NCBI GenBank assembly: GCA_963678705.1
Contig: OY783221.1
Location: 7,192,001-7,256,000, forward strand
Direction of reading: 5' to 3'
Length of the DNA stretch: 64,000 nucleotides
Source: Panorpa germanica
Taxonomy: Eukaryota; Arthropoda; Insecta; Mecoptera; Panorpidae
Made by a program: the position numbers and the translations under genes. A model generated the notes under the pieces. That model worked only from the letters and a program-made list of their open reading frames with translations. It had not been told where the DNA came from and ran no database searches. The number at the start of each line of letters is the position of its first letter. Positions within the stretch are counted from its first letter, which is position 1. Shown piece by piece: positions 1 to 12,722 of the stretch.

Positions 1-468
1 AGTGTATTACTCCTCTGGTTCGTTGCGTTCACGCAGTGGACTAATCAAATAGAAACAATCTTTTGGGATACCCTATTTATTTATTCTACAAAACTTTTTA
101 TATTATTATAGTTTACTTTTAATTGCATGTATTTTTAATTACTTATTCTGCTGGAATAATAAAGATAATTATTTTATAAAATTTAATATACTTATTTTGT
201 AATTATTTTTCTTAATAAAATTAAAATTATCTTTCTCTATAAAAATTATAACAGAATACTTGTAAGCTCTTATTTTAAAACTCTATACCTCATAAGAGTA
301 GTTAGGTCGCTCATAGTTTTATTTTGTTAAAACTGAATTTTTTTTTATCTGTGTAAATTTGCAGAACCTCTAATTCCTTTATATTCAATTCAATGTTAAT
401 GTACATACTCGTATATCCTATGTTTGAAAATTACAGTTCAATGAAAGATTACCAAATAAAGCTCCCTC
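1..468. other. AT-rich intergenic DNA, no gene seen
   Basis: No feature recognised. The first 70 bases are less AT-rich than what follows. Confidence 0.5.
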
Positions 469-684
469 ATGTACTTTTGTAAGCTCGAACTGGCGAATTT
501 AGAATGCTGCGAATGCTTTAGAATGTTAAGTAAATGCAAGGAACAATGTGAACACAACCACACAGATGACGGAACAGTAGTAAATATGATAAAAAAGAGA
601 ATTAAATACATGAAAGAATATTTATTTAAAACAGGAGCTGCTAAACTTTTGGAGTCCGTTGCCACATTGAAGAAAATTAAATAA
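469..684 (+). CDS. Hypothetical 71-residue ORF, doubtful
   Basis: An ATG-started frame of 71 codons ending in TAA. The product has a cysteine cluster (CCECF at about residues 13-17, then CKEQC), a histidine/acid patch, and a lysine-rich C-terminal half ending TLKKIK. I do not recognise a family. The frame is open only from about nine bases before the ATG, so there is little room for an upstream exon unless the small ORF stands alone. A pyrimidine-poor AG lies upstream but out of phase. No second copy occurs in the window, so it is not an obvious repeat here. It could be a terminal exon, a fragment of an old element, or chance. Confidence 0.15.
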   Translation: MYFCKLELANLECCECFRMLSKCKEQCEHNHTDDGTVVNMIKKRIKYMKEYLFKTGAAKLLESVATLKKIK

Positions 685-3600
685 ATAATGTAATTAATGT
701 AACAAAATTACCTTACTACCTTATTCTTCAGAACAAGGTAGATAATCTTTAAATGAAGAAATCATTGCTGAAACCAACGACATGAGGAGTGTAACAAATC
801 ACAAATTTTGGAGGATATAAAAAACCTAGAACACCAAGAGAATAAGTGCATCAACATAAAAAAAAGTTTGTTGAAAATAAATTTAATTAAAAAAATACTT
901 TCCATGTCACTTTTCTCAAAGTTAGAAACAACATTTTAGAACTGACAATCCAAATCCATTTCTTTGAATATAATTTACTGTTAAAAAGACAATAGACAGG
1001 TTTCAAAGCAAACAAGTTTCAATAGTGCAAGTGCATTTGTTTCTACATGCTTTCACTTTATATCCTGCATATTGTATGTTTCATTGATTTACATATTCTA
1101 GTTTTTAGAAAATAGTATGCGGGCCATAGTTGAAGGACCCCCGTTTTAAGAGAAAAATAAAAAGAAAATCAAGCATAAAAATAAGTTTGCTGTGTTTTAT
1201 TTAACCAGAATTGTTGCAATCGCAAAGCGTTTTCCAGACTATAACTCATTAAATGTTGGTTGGGGCAGTGAACTGAAAAAATATGTTTTTGCTCTGTAAG
1301 TTTTATAATTGTTTTTTTTTTTACATTTGTATTGCAGTACATAATAAAATGCAATGAAAAATAAACTCTTGTATGTTTTATAATGTAATATGGGTTAAAA
1401 AAAGTAGGTGACTAAAGCGCAGTGTTGTGCAATTACTACTAAGCAAATTTTTGTCTAGGTGCAAAAGAAATTTTTTTTGTAAGAGTTTATAAATGAGTAA
1501 GCGAGAAGCAGTTATGTCTGCGTAGCATGAGAACAAAGGATACTGATATATAATCCCTTAATCGAGAAGAGAATTATTATTTTAGTTATATTATTAATTT
1601 TGAGGGCGACCCCGAACTAGTTCTGTACTTTTTGTATATGGTTGTTATCAAAATTTACTTGTGTATGTGCTCCCGTAATTTATAATAAAATTTATATGAG
1701 GTTCGGTCAGTATTGTTAAATCAATTTAATTAAAAAAAATCATGGTTTTTTTATATCACTAACAAGTATTATCTTATTAAATATTTTTGATGATGCAGGA
1801 TGCAGTTGAACTTGTCACTGATTCAGAAGGATCAAATATAATAGAAATATAAAATAATGTCAACCCCATTTCTCGTCTTAGAGACATGAACATAGAATTA
1901 CGAACAAATGGAGGAGGTCATATGCATGTGTACAGATAAGACTACAAGGAGATATTCGAACAGACCGAGTACCGACTCCCAGAGCATTCAGAACGAAATG
2001 CAATTTATGAAACTCATGTAAAGAGATTTCAATTTCCGATTTCCATGTAAATAACTGAAAACTGAATTCCAGCAACTGTGTCTTGGTTTGTGTTATGTAA
2101 ATCTATCATATTATATAAACTGGAGCAGGGCTCGTTGTTGGGTTACTTGACTTGTATCTTATAGAGGAAAAAGGGGTGAAACATGATTTGCTTATTTATA
2201 ACACAATTCTTCTTCAGAAAATTCTCGAGTTGATTTCACTGCTGTACTTCCGGAAATTTATTATTTTTATATTGAAAGAAGGTGGATTATTTGATTTAGT
2301 GTATGGTACACAGTATTCAAGTGTCAACTGGAGATAAAATTGTCATAACACAATTTTGTGTAGATATTTTGTCTTATGATAGAATTGTGTAGCACGTAGC
2401 GTTAAGACCATTTAAACACAGTTATAAGCATTTAAGGTGTATCTAACATTACAAAAGTTATCTGTTACGTACACGGTTTTACTAATTATGTAACATTTCG
2501 TGCCCTATTTTACTTCTATCTGAAAAGTAAATGAAAAATGTTTACGAAAACTTTTTATGGATTATATCACCTGAAGAAGTCGTTATTAATGATTAAATTC
2601 TTTTAGAATATACCATTTAGAAGACCCTTTTAGATTAAATATTACTAGGTTTTGAAAAGAAGAAGAAAAAGGAAGAAGGGGAAGAACAGGAATAAGTAAC
2701 ACAGAAAAATAAGGAAAGGATATAACCCAGTAAACATTTTGGTGTCACTTTGCCATCATATTGAAGATGCGTACGATTTCTTTGTCATGAAAGAGTTCTG
2801 TTTGTCACAGTCATCTATTTTATGAACTACAAATGGCGAAACCATTCCATTTGTCTGAATACAAATGAAGATAAAGTTAATGCGAACTATAATTGCTATA
2901 GTGTCACAAAACAGGACACTTCACCTAATTGTTTACTGGGAAGGATCCAAACAGGAAGAAATATGGAAGAAAGAAGAGCAAGCGTTTATTGACAGTTTTG
3001 TTTTATACTCTAGCATCTGAATTTGAGTCTCCCTAACGATTGTCACCAATTTTAAGCGTTGAAATAACGCAGCACTGTACGATGTTCCAAATAAAACAAT
3101 TGTAATCAATGGAAAATATATTAAAGAAGTTTTAAATAAAGACGTTCTCAAGAGTTATATAAAAACGCTATAAAAGGACTGAACTCTGAGGAAGAGTGTG
3201 AAGAAGACTGATTCAGCAATAAACTGAAAAATTCAAAGGAAAAGAGCTAATTTATTTTTAATAATGCTAGAGTAAGATTAAATGAAACGTAAGAGAGACT
3301 GGTAAAGCGCAAAGGCATAAACAATGATAGAATATGTAACTAGACCTTCTTTACATACATAATTCAACTTCTATAACACGCTTGGACCCAGTCAGAACGC
3401 TAATTAAAAGTTTCTATTTGATTTTAATAAATAAACGACAAATTTATGACCGTTTAACTAGAATTCATTAGTAAAACGATTAACACCTGACTATTCACTA
3501 ATTAACAGCATACCTCCGTAAGGGTTTATGAACCCTGTTGTAACATTTGACCCCAAAACTTCTTACAGTAGTTATGTAAAAGTTTGATGGAGTGTAACCG

Positions 3601-3990
3601 TAGTTTGACGTTCAAACGGCAAGGGGTTACAAAAGACAACCGACCAAACATTAAACTGTGAGTACCAGAACATTCTAAGAAGCATAGATACTCGTAAACT
3701 GAATGGATAAAGTTTTGTTTCAAGTCTTAGAGTAATTTGTATATAACACAGTTCAGATATTACGTTTATTCGTTGACTGTGAATTGGCATGCAATTTCTA
3801 AGAGCATTTAGTTTCTGTACATTAGTAAATGCATTCAAGTTTTACATTCTCTATGATTCTTTTTAATTAGTTAAATCGATAATGCATAATGAAATTTCTT
3901 AAACTTTTTTTACTCTAATTGTTCGGCATCTGTCGATGCATCCTGTAATTATGTTCAGCGGAGCCATCAGAAATAATCAGATATTTTTAA
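685..3990. other. AT-rich intergenic DNA, no gene recognised
   Basis: Only short frames with low-complexity, unrecognisable products. Around 1787-1850 a short open stretch follows a TTTTTGATGATGCAG sequence that resembles a splice acceptor, but no partner donor or conserved protein supports an exon. Confidence 0.5.
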
Positions 3991-4420
3991 ATGGAGAAAC
4001 ATCTAAAACCAGAAAAATTTCAAACAGTTCTAAACTTAAATACTGCAACAAGAGAATGGATATTGATTTAAAACATTCCAAAATTTTGTGGAAGCCGTAA
4101 TATATCCTGACTCCTGGTAAATCATATTTCTTTTGGTGTATATGACTGCAAAACATATAAGAAAGCCATTGACGCCCTAAATGTAATTTATGAAAAGCCA
4201 ATAAATGAAATTTACGCCCGACACTTACTAGCCAATAGACGGCAAGAACCGAATGAAACGCTGAATAAATATTTAAGAAAACTCGGCCAACTAGGAAAGG
4301 ACAGTGACTTTAAAGCTGTAAATTTCGAGAGCTATTGTAAAAAATCTGGGAGTAAATACTACATAACGGCATCTTCTCGTCTAGGATGAGATTTGCTTGA
4401 AATATAGGCAAATTCTCTCT
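3991..4420 (+). pseudogene. LTR-retrotransposon gag relic
   Basis: Decayed capsid-like Gag coding sequence. From the ATG at 3991 the frame reads MEKHLKPEKF followed by a TREW motif and then stops. From about 4110 a second block reads on in one frame through VYDCKTYKKAIDALN, a YEKP.NEIYARH segment, an ANRRQEPNETLNKYL segment, a LGQLGKD segment and DFKAV, and ends at a TGA near 4407. This order (LKPEKF, A.KEW, YDC.TY..AI..L, KP.NEI.ARH, RRQ.P.E.L..YL, L.KD.NFKAV) is characteristic of Gag proteins of Ty3/Gypsy-like elements of insects. At least three in-frame stops or shifts make it nonfunctional. No matching protease, RT or LTR was found next to it. Confidence 0.75.
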
Positions 4421-5821
4421 AGGTGTTTACCAAAGGAATTGTTCTTTCATAATCCTCTTTGGTCAGAAATTATGTTGAGAAGAAGTAATAGACTTAGACA
4501 AGTGCAAGTTCAAATAGAAGAGGAGAAATAGTAAGAATTCGCAATAATAGTCTGTCATTGTACACTTTTTTCCTCTACTACATCAAAGAATATTGAAATT
4601 ACTGAAGCATCAGTATTTCCATCTACAAATTGTGATTGATGTTTGCTTTATTTGTTCTTTGATTTTACCCTAATAGTTTTCTTTTTTCAATACTCTAGGT
4701 TATTATTTGAATTGTTATTGTTGTTTTTGTAGAGTATTTTTTAGTAATATTTTTACTTCTACATACGTTGTTCTGGAAATTTATAAGTAATGTTCTTGTT
4801 ATACTATTGGTGAAAAGGAACTTTGTTTAAAGTGGGATGTGAAACACAGAAACAAAGTTAATACAAAATAAAAATATAAAGACAGTGGTAATCTTCTCCA
4901 AGAATTTCTGTCGCATATTGTTCTTTTTACTTAAACTGTCTTATTACTGACTGACTTATTAAAATTAGAGAATATTCTATACAATTTTCTCTAATAAAAC
5001 ATATTAACATGTCACTAAATATGTAGTAACTGATATAAAAATTTACGTAGAATTGCTAAATAATTGTGAAGTAAATGTTCTTTACTTTATTTAGTGTAGA
5101 GGATCAGAGAATAGAAAATGTATACTAAATGGGTGTAGATAGAACACAAAAAACACTTAACTGGTTATCCAGCAATCAACCAATAAAGGTCCATTCTTTT
5201 TCCAATAAAGGGATTTAGCGACGTGTTATCGTTCGCATTACAAAAGACGTGAAGTGTAGGATGGAATTCAAAGACTTGGTTTTATATTTATACACGCACA
5301 AATACATGTAAGAAAAACATATAAATGTTTATTCTCACATCGTTGACAAAACTGACTAAACACATCATTAATATTTCAGTAAAATGCTTTTAGAATTTAA
5401 ATAATTAAATCCTAAGAGGTAGAATTAAATGAGTTATGGAATATTACGTGTTCTAATTCTATGTTTTTAACATTACGAAGAAAGAGTCTTACAGTGAGCT
5501 TCTATGAATTATTAATAAAGAATATATACGAATACGTACGTACTGGAAGAAGATGAGGGAAGAGTCAGAGAATGTGTAAGTGACTAGAGGAGACATTGAA
5601 ATAGTGAAGAGGGTAGAGGTTGACAGTGAAAGATAGATAGAGGAATTGTTGAAAAGAAAAAATGAAGTAGAGAGGAGAAGCGAGAGAGACAAACATTCAG
5701 AAAGAAGCAAGGACTAGGAGTCAAGTATATCTTAGGTAGAGAAGATATATATATACATATAGTGGTGAATGAAAGGAGATACAGAAAATGTTAAGACATG
5801 GCGGGAAGGAAGGAGAAGACG
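4421..5821. other. Intergenic DNA with purine-rich tract
   Basis: No gene recognised. The + strand from about 5530 to 5830 is strongly purine-rich (runs such as AGAGAGGAGAAG), and the same composition resumes after 6206, because the LINE at 5831-6205 was inserted into it. Confidence 0.5.
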
Positions 5822-6214
5822 TGAAGAATGAAGAATTAGCTTAGGTTTAATATAAGATAAAATAAAATGTAAATTAGACAATTTAAAAATAAGAATGACT
5901 CCTACCTACTTATGCAAAAGAGAACCACAACCAATTTGTACACAATGTAATAACCAACTAACATTAAAGCTTATTATTCTTCAATGCTTCAAGTACTCAT
6001 CGCACAGGCAAAACTGTAATATACCTTAAGTCTTTGAGCAGAAAGAAACGAAAGAAAATCTAAACAACCTTATTGACTTTACAAATGAATCTAATTTTAT
6101 CTCTATATTTTATATACTATATTCGTATTTATAAATGTACATATTGTTTTATGTGATGCCAGTGATCAAAAGATGATGCACTCAAATAAATATTTAGAAA
6201 AAGGATGAAGAATG
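5822..6214 (+). mobile_element. 5'-truncated non-LTR (LINE) tail with TSD, family A
   Basis: The insert (about 5831-6205) encodes the last ~50 codons of a LINE ORF2, including a C-terminal zinc-knuckle of the form PICTQCNNQLTL...ILQC..Y, as in Jockey/CR1-type elements, then a stop and a ~200-base 3'UTR ending AATAAATATTTAGAAAAAGG. The 9-base direct repeat TGAAGAATG at 5822-5830 and 6206-6214 is a likely target-site duplication. A second copy with a closely similar 3'UTR is at 41764-42087. Only the 3' end is present, as expected of aborted target-primed reverse transcription. Confidence 0.75.
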
Positions 6215-7776
6215 TGAAGATGCTCGACGGTAGGATCAATAGAGGAAGAGGAAGAGAATGAAAGACTTTAGAGTTAAGACTGAAGCGGGAAAGCCCGACG
6301 AGAATATGGGAATGTTGAGACGGGTTAATTTTGTTAATGAGATGTAACTGAAAGAATTTTAGTTACAAGAATGTAACAATTGACCGTAAATACATTTAAA
6401 GAAGAAATACAAATACAACTAAATACATACACATATACGTTAATACATAATCGAATACAGAATAACGTTGGACGTTTTCATTCTCGTTTGTTTCATCAGC
6501 GGTGGAAACGCCGGATAATTCCACAAGAGCAAATTCATTTCAAAACGCTTGCTTTTAAATATTAAAAACAGTATTTTATATATAAAAAATAAAAACAATA
6601 AAACAATATGGGTATTATCGCAAAAAAATATATACATATATTTTAATGGAATAGGTAAAAATCTACTCTTTTTTTCAATTTTAATATTTATTCATTCATA
6701 AAAATCTGCAGTTCATAAAAAATGTCTAAAACCTTTCGTTATTTTTAAAATCCAATTTTATGAGAAATATTTCACGTGAATAGAAATAATTATAAAAGCG
6801 CCCCTGAATTAAATCGTGTTATTAAATATTTCAATCGTATTTTATTAAAAAACAAATTCAATTTATTTCATAATTATATAAAATATTTAAAATTAGAAAT
6901 TATTTGGTTTCTTTCTTTACATTTACTAATTCATATGGCTTGCTTCAGAACATCAGAAATAGTCCGTTTATTTTTGATGCTAAGCTATCACCGACGACCT
7001 TCTAAAGTGGTACAGTAATGGCCTCATATTTGTAGGTTACAGTGCTGCACATAATTTAAGTAATGAATTATTAAACCATGTTTAAATATTTCTTCTCTCT
7101 GTTGCAATGTGACGTAACATAAGCAGCAAAGTGTATACAAGTGTAATCATAAATAATATTTTAGACGAGAAAGTTTGTAACTTATTTCTGTACGAATTAC
7201 AGCAATTATTCAACAAGTAGTAATCATCGTTATTTAGCAAATATAATCAACATTTTGAAAACAGCATTAACAGTAAATAGTAATAACATATAAACATATA
7301 AACCAAGTAACATTATATAGCTATCCATTCCATTTCATTCTATTCATTTACTAATGGGTACAGGAAGTCAATAAAGTTTCTTTTTAACCATTCAACATCC
7401 AGTATTCAAACATAGAGCATGCGCTAATGGAAAACGTTTGTGGTATTTAGTGCGTTAATATTTCTATTTGTGTCTAAACAGTTACATTCAGTTGAATGGA
7501 TTCTTAAAATAGCTACAATCCGTTGATTTATAAATGTGAGGTTTAAAGGTTTCAATAAAAACTATGTCAGTTTGATTAATTATATTTAGTTGTGTTTCAA
7601 ATTTTAAATTTTGCATTATGGCTAATTATGAGCTACATATAACTAACTCATTTATAAATTACCTGTTTTCGATTTATTTATCATTAATTTCTTACGTTGT
7701 GGTATTTGGCAAAGTTGTGAATTTGAGTTAATGTTTAAGATGTGAATTCGCTATAAGTTTGTAGGATGACGTATAG
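6215..7776. other. AT-rich intergenic DNA, no gene seen
   Basis: Purine-rich to about 6310, then AT-rich with no recognisable product. A stretch near 7010-7070 weakly resembles the repeat seen near 14690 and 46770. Confidence 0.5.
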
Positions 7777-8007
7777 ATGACACTTATATTGACAAACCAA
7801 GTACCAAAAAATACCGTCCAGGCAAAGCAATGGCTTGACAAGTGTTATACGGACTATCATAGTCTATCCCATTTAAATGCAATCCTTTATGACCAGACGA
7901 AATTCAAATTTTTCCATTGTTTTGAAAATTACAAAAGGAGTTGTACTAAAACCTCTGTAACTCATTACAGACACATTCAGGGTGATTTCTTCTCGTTATG
8001 TACTTAA
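7777..8007 (+). pseudogene. Mariner transposase N-terminal relic / deletion derivative
   Basis: The frame reads PKNTVQAKQWLDKCY, which matches the first helix-turn-helix segment of insect mariner transposases (family pattern GKNTVEAKQWLDKRYGDSAP). The expected downstream HTH and DDD catalytic core are absent; instead the sequence passes within ~60 bases into a segment translating as KFKFFHCFENYK. A second copy at 51965-52130 has the same two blocks in the same order with similar spacing, with GKNTFQAKQ, a stop, then LDKYY. Both therefore look like copies of one internally deleted, non-autonomous mariner. The 76-codon ORF is not a gene. Confidence 0.6.
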
Positions 8008-9480
8008 TCTAAGTTGAAACTAAAACAGAGGTTTAGTCATTCGTACACGAGCGGTCCTCCGCACTCATGTGCGGTCCCAGTTGAGATAATACAACATTCT
8101 TATAGACTACAGTAGTTCACAATACAAATTACATTGTACAAAGGTAAAGCAACCTCCGCAACTAATGCATGTTGCTAGCTATTATCTAATTAAGCATTCT
8201 CATCACGTTATAAGTTTAAATCATATTTATCTAATTCTCATTAAATAATTTTGAATTTAAAAAAAAAAATGTAATTATATGCCTATTAAAATATAAGTAC
8301 TAAATTTTGTCATATAAAAATAAATTTCATTTAACCATCTAATGATTACTGGAATAATATAAGTATAATAATTTTCATTAAATTATTTCGAGGAAATATC
8401 ACAAACTCAAAAGTCCTACATTTATTTTCTAAATTAATAAATTGGTTTTTCCTTTATCATGTTAAGAAAATATTAAATTAAATTTTCATAAAAAAATATT
8501 AAAAATATTTTTCCTTTTTTTATATTTTTTTTATTATTAAAATACGAATATATATTTGATTTTCACGTACAATACAAATTTATTTTTAAATTAAGATAAA
8601 AACAAACGATGTGGAAAATTGGGGGTGCGAGCAGTGGAAAAGTGATTTAAACTATATCGTCCTGAATTTTAAAAGCTTGAGTTTTTTTTTTCTCAATGAC
8701 TTTCATCTTTCATCACGTTCAAATAATAAGAAAAATACATTTACAAATTGTGTGGCTGTATCAGGCAGGCAAGCAGGCGGCGTTCCAGACGATCGGGGCT
8801 TATTTAAACACAGATAAAAAGTACGTCCGTCCCCGCGGTAGAAAAGTTTCTATCGTTCGATGTTCACTTATTATAGAAAAGTTTTTATTAAATAGGAAAT
8901 TATTAATATTAAAATCGAAGTTATTTTATATTTTGCGCTTTTAAAATGTAGCGTAAAGTTTTAGTAACACCTGCTTTTATATCAACTGCTGCTATATAGA
9001 GCTTAAAGCTTTTCTTTATAACAAAAAAGCTCTTTTGCATAAATATGAATCGATATACACTTTAAAAAATATGTTGCACTTTTTTTGGTGTATAATATTA
9101 AAGTCATAATCTATGCTGCGAATTATGTTTAAAAAACTGTTGTACTGTATCTATTTACAAGTATCTAGATAACCAAGATGTATCTGAAAAAGGAACTAGT
9201 TATTTTACTAACAGTAGTCTAGTTCCTCAACTTTGATTGGCACTGCTTTTGCAATAGAAAATAAGATTAGATACAAATAAATATTAGAATTATATTTTGG
9301 CAGTGGCGAACTTAGTTCTAGCATTGGTATATTGGTTCTTATGAAGCTAAGGTCAGAACAATAAGTCATATCATTATTGTCTGGAAGCCTGTATTATTAG
9401 GGCTTTCTTTCCTATCGGACAAGCTGATATTCAGGCTATTCCGTTAGTTTGTATTATTGACTAGAAAGATTATACTTTAT
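8008..9480. other. Intergenic DNA; isolated GC-richer patch
   Basis: Very AT-rich except near 8050-8085 (a small GC-rich inverted repeat around GCGGTCCTCCGC) and 8755-8850, where a GC-rich patch has an open frame with no recognised homology. No gene assigned. Confidence 0.45.
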
Positions 9481-9595
9481 GGTCGACATCTGGCGATATG
9501 CCTGAGTGCATCACTCGCGATGGACGGCGCTGACTAATAATTTGATAGCAACAGCTTTATCTAATATTTATCATTATATTTATTTCCTCTAACAA
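9481..9595 (+). repeat. Dispersed repeat, copy 1 of 2
   Basis: Shares a block of the form TGGCGATATGCCTGAGTGCA, then a related CAC..GCGATR block, with 33695-33860. Both are followed, after different spacers, by a TTTATCTA..TTTATCATTATATTT block. No coding potential. Confidence 0.5.
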
Positions 9596-11416
9596 TTTCT
9601 GAACAATAAGCTTTTAAAATAATGCACACTTAAATAAAATCTACAATAAAAAACAACCACAAATATGTTGTAACTTACATATAATAATATTTACGTAAAT
9701 AAAGCTAACGTTTCGTTAAAAGCTTTGTAAGAGCTAATTACAAACGTAAAAAGAAAAACAAATAAAAATATGAATACGAATGTACAACGTTAACTTACAT
9801 ACAAAATAAAAGTACAAAAATAAACACAAGAGAAAAACAAAGAATCTAAAATAAAAAGTTAAGATGTTAAAAATTGTTTAAAAGTTTGGAAACCTAAAAA
9901 AACATAATAGTATAAAAAAGTAGAGTGTATAAAATATACACTGTTGTACATAAGAACATAGAAAACTCGCATAAAAAAAAGTTTTTCGATACTTAGAAAC
10001 TTGTATTATGATGTTATGTTCTCACAGCTTTTATTATGAGAGTCTTGTCACACAAGAGGACAAGATACTGAGCGGTGGTGTGGGGTAGGGAGAAGGGAAT
10101 GTTGCGTGGTATTGAAGGCAGGTTTAATTAATTAGAGAAGAGGATGTAGCCTTACTTATTACTTGTTTATCGCACAGCGTCACATGTAAGAAGTTTAAAG
10201 TGTTTCAAAAAATACTAATTAAAAATAAATTTGTTTTTTTCTTGAATTACGTTCTTGAATATTAAATTTATATAGAATAAAGTTTTAACACTGCTAGAAT
10301 TTTTTTGCTTTTGCGTTTTGTTTTTAAAACAGCTTCTACATTATAATTCTTAATCTATGCAAGATTAAGGAAGGACTAAAGTTATCGGAAAATAATTGAC
10401 AATTATTTATAAAGAACGAGAAGTAGAAGAGATAGAAAGTTAAAATTTTGCAGGATTTTCAATAAAAGTAAATGGTCTATCTGAGGGTTTAATATCGCAA
10501 TGTTACTTTTTCTAATTGATTCATGCTCCGAATTGGTACATCTTCCGAATATTTATGGAATACAATGTCAGTTAAATAGCTGGTTAAATTTGTTGATTTC
10601 GTATCCAAATCGGCTGATACTGACACTGATTTTACATATTTTTGGAAAACGGGAAATAAAATGTATCCTCTGTGGCACCTTCTTAACTGTAACAGTATAC
10701 ATTTTGTTCGTTTTTTTTAACACCCTGTATTAATATCAAAGTTGTCTCCGCGAATATAATATGTTTACAAAGTTAGCAATAAGTAATTCATTTGAGACGC
10801 TTTACTGATTATTACTGTACAATCTCCTACCTCAGTACTTCACCTGGGGTTGCTTTTGCTAAACATAGTTTATTTTCCGTCATACATGTTTAAGTTTACA
10901 ACTTTCTACTTAACTTAAATGAATTTTCTATGTTTGTAAGCCCCTGGTGGACATTTTCTTCATTACTTTAGTTTTAAATAATATAGAGTAATATTAAATT
11001 AATAGAAAGTTTTCACTTAAGATTTGAATAACTTTGTAAAATGTTGAAATTTACTATTTTGTAATATTACAAAGTTTTCCAATTGGATAGCTTCCTTAGT
11101 CATGTATACAATGTTGCTGTATTAATAAAGTTGCATATCAGCACTACTTTCAAAACATAATGTACTCCAATAAAGGAATTTATACCTCATCATGCTTGTT
11201 GAAACATGCCAATATATTCTGTAGCGATTTGGGTGACTTCCAAGGTTCGCAGACCTTTTCTGTTTTATGTTTTATTAAAATTTGGTAGCTTAATTTCCTT
11301 GCTATTGGCGGTAATTTATTAATATACCTAGTATACCTTATTAGTATTAAAAAATTAACATAAATTTTGTTTACTTTATGTAAAATATTTTCCATGTACC
11401 TTAGATAATTTATTTA
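9596..11416. other. AT-rich intergenic DNA, no gene seen
   Basis: A G-rich patch lies at about 10070-10130. The + strand sequence AACACCCTGTAT near 10718-10731 resembles the terminal motif (ACAGGGTGTT) common to many insect DNA transposons; no opposite end was found. The 77-codon frame over 10500-10733 is not recognised. Confidence 0.4.
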
Positions 11417-11512
11417 ATATCATTAGGTTTTTTTTTATTATTAATACTTCACGGGCTTCTTAGGACCACGGTCCTTTTTTCGCTCTTCTTACTTTATATA
11501 TATCATTAGGTT
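11417..11512 (-). mobile_element. Very short retroposon-like insertion, copy 1, with TSD
   Basis: On the minus strand a core of about 48 nt starts AAGAAGAGCG, contains the self-complementary GGACCGTGGTCC, then AAGCCCGTGAAGTATT, and ends in an A-rich tail. It is bounded by a perfect 13-base direct repeat ATATCATTAGGTT at 11417-11429 and 11500-11512. Nine extra bases lie between the core start and the right repeat. Related copies are at 44933-44986 and 51044-51128. Poly(A) plus variable-length target duplications indicate LINE-mediated retroposition. Confidence 0.7.
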
Positions 11513-12391
11513 GATAGCGTGTAAATTCTCATAGTTACTTAAAAATATATATATATATATATTTTATGTAATGTTTTAAGCGGGTACATATTATTGTTCC
11601 TTTCACGTTATATTATTTAGTTTAGATATTTAGTATTAATTAAAAATAAGATTTTTTTAAAAAACAAAGATATCACTAAGTGTGTTGTTGCTCATCATCA
11701 TTCAATGGATTCTACTAATGCAAAAAAAAAAATAGAGAGATGAGCTCAGCTCGAGAGCTTTTGTGAGCATTTTTTTGTATGAACTCAACTTATGACCAAT
11801 ATCTAGGAACATGTACCTGTATGCCATGGGTCTGTCGAGTGAAAAATATTAACTATTCCAAGAATTTTAATTATTTATTTAAACCAAATTCAAATGAAAT
11901 CTGTATTTTTGAAAATTAACACATAGAACTTAATTAAATGTGGTTTTGTAATTAAATGAACTTATTTTACGGTCCGTAACATAGGTAAATAGTTCTGAAA
12001 TGAATAAACCGTAATGTAAATCTCAGCCGTGATTAAAACCAAATGCAAATTTAAACAAAAACACTGTACATAAATATATTTGTTTAGTATCACTGAACTA
12101 ACATGGAATGTATTTTATTAATATAATTAAAACTAGATTCAAAAATATGCTGCTAATATTAATTTATTAGTATAGTGATCTATTAAATGAGAAGTTAATA
12201 CATCGCTCCCTAATAAGTTTATGATTATGTGTATATACATAATAAATTTATTAACTTGAAAACAACTAAACCCAGAAAAAATAACTAGTCTTGGGCAGTC
12301 AACGTCAAGCAGCACTGCACTAGTTTAAATTAGTAATATCTAACTAATATCTTGGTGGAAAAACTCAGAATCTGGATATGTAAATTTTACA
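11513..12391. other. AT-rich intergenic DNA
   Basis: No gene. An ACTAAACCCAGAAAA block near 12266-12282 is shared with loci near 14715 and 46785. Confidence 0.45.
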
Positions 12392-12722
12392 TTTGTTTAT
12401 TTATTTATTTGCCTTGACTTTTATTCGTAATAGCCACCATCAAACATTTTTTTATTATATATAATTAACATTTTATAATTCTATTTTACAAATTTCTAAA
12501 TATTTAAATAATTATGTATCACTTAACAAAAATTTAGTATTAACAGGAAAGTTTTAATCACATTTAATATTTCACTATTGAATTTTGATCTTTTATATTT
12601 TGATTACAATTTATGCATTCAAATATAATGTTTGGATCACATTCCTTCTTCACCACATTGACATCTATCGTCGGATTTAATATTAATATTGTACAGGTGA
12701 GCTGGAGTTTTATAATTTTATA
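12392..12722 (-). mobile_element. LINE 3' tail, family B, copy 1
   Basis: Reading on the minus strand, this matches the 3' part of the LINE at 40138-40693: the TCCAGCTCACC segment, the decayed cysteine knuckle with CGEEG-type coding, the ATGGTGGCTATTACGAATAAA 3' end, and a terminal AAAT repeat. The coding part carries frameshifts and stops. It is a dead 5'-truncated copy. Confidence 0.75.

Noticed and set aside
6650-6960. Mitochondrial DNA insert (very AT-rich)
   Set aside because: No mitochondrial protein or rRNA sequence recognised.
10500-10733. 77-codon plus frame
   Set aside because: Ends in a transposon-terminus-like AACACCCTGTAT; the product is unrecognised.
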